Shown here: piece after piece, positions 5,131 to 5,218 of the stretch
Position numbering within the stretch: position 1 is the stretch's first letter
Layout: each line of letters opens with the position of its first letter
NCBI GenBank assembly: GCA_903930745.1
Contig: CAIYZX010000163.1
Location: 1 to 5,218, forward strand
Length of the DNA stretch: 5,218 nt
Source of the DNA: an uncultured Chloroflexota bacterium
GTDB lineage: Bacteria > Chloroflexota > Limnocylindria > Limnocylindrales > CSP1-4
Direction: 5' to 3'
Notes under the pieces: generated by a model
Databases searched by the model: none
Seen by the model: only the letters and a program-made list of their open reading frames with translations
What the model was told of the DNA's origin: nothing
Translations under genes and position numbers: made by a program

Positions 5131-5218
5131 CTACGGAGCGCGACGGCCGCGCAGCCAGTCCGCGCCCGGCATGGGGCGGCGGCCGGGCGGCGTGACGGTG
5201 TCCAGCACGAGACGGCCA
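5131..5218 (-). CDS. fmt: Methionyl-tRNA formyltransferase, C-terminal end (partial)
   Basis: The last 28 codons of a gene running in from the right edge are visible, ending in TAG. The residues LVLDTVTPPGRRPM followed by GADWLRGRR match the C-terminal end of methionyl-tRNA formyltransferase, where a hydrophobic L.L..VQP.G+..M strand precedes a (D/E)(F/W)xRG-type ending. Fmt formylates Met-tRNAfMet using 10-formyl-tetrahydrofolate. The identification rests on this short tail plus context: fmt lies near rlmN in Firmicutes (def-fmt-rsmB-rlmN). Here rsmB would be missing between them, because only 21 nt separate this stop from the rlmN ATG. The catalytic domain lies outside the window, so the integrity of the gene cannot be judged. 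Confidence 0.75.
   Translation of the reverse strand, partial: GRLVLDTVTPPGRRPMPGADWLRGRRAP

Overview
This is a high-G+C stretch (roughly 70% by eye) of ordinary bacterial chromosome, densely packed with housekeeping genes. In window order it holds: a DhaL/FakA-type kinase-like protein (minus), an Asp23/Gls24-family protein (minus), ribosomal protein bL28 of the zinc-binding type (rpmB, plus), D-aminoacyl-tRNA deacylase (dtd, minus), ribulose-phosphate 3-epimerase (rpe, minus), the radical-SAM rRNA/tRNA methyltransferase RlmN (minus), and the last 28 codons of methionyl-tRNA formyltransferase (fmt, minus) at the right edge. Three of the six complete genes start with GTG, each placed by a Shine-Dalgarno sequence or a tight overlap.

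The gene order is a condensed form of a block known from Bacillus and relatives (def-fmt-rsmB-rlmN-prpC-prkC-rsgA-rpe-thiN-rpmB-yloU-yloV-recG). Here rsmB, prpC, prkC, rsgA and thiN are missing between the retained genes, and dtd sits directly behind rpe. The very high G+C, GTG starts, the CxxC...CTRC form of L28 and Ala/Pro-rich extensions fit a deep-branching high-GC lineage such as Chloroflexota (Limnocylindria-like) or Actinomycetota. This placement is an inference of moderate to low confidence.

Layout by transcription: fmt-rlmN-rpe-dtd reads leftward as one tightly coupled run, with a 21-nt gap, then a 4-nt overlap, then a 1-nt gap. It ends against the 3' end of rpmB in a 91-bp convergent region containing a strong hairpin terminator. 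rpmB is the only rightward gene. It diverges from the asp23-like/fakA-like pair across a 162-bp region (2199-2360). The centre of that region carries a symmetrical extended -10 element (2283-2295) that could serve both strands. Each leader also carries a stable hairpin.

Functionally, the genes serve translation (fmt: initiator tRNA formylation; rlmN: 23S/tRNA methylation; dtd: tRNA chiral proofreading; rpmB: 50S subunit), the pentose phosphate pathway (rpe), and lipid or envelope physiology (FakA-like kinase and its usual Asp23-like neighbour). I see no mobile element, CRISPR array, tRNA, toxin-antitoxin or defence module, and no convincing evidence for a new system. The points worth a second look are regulatory architecture and a few sequence departures inside known families.
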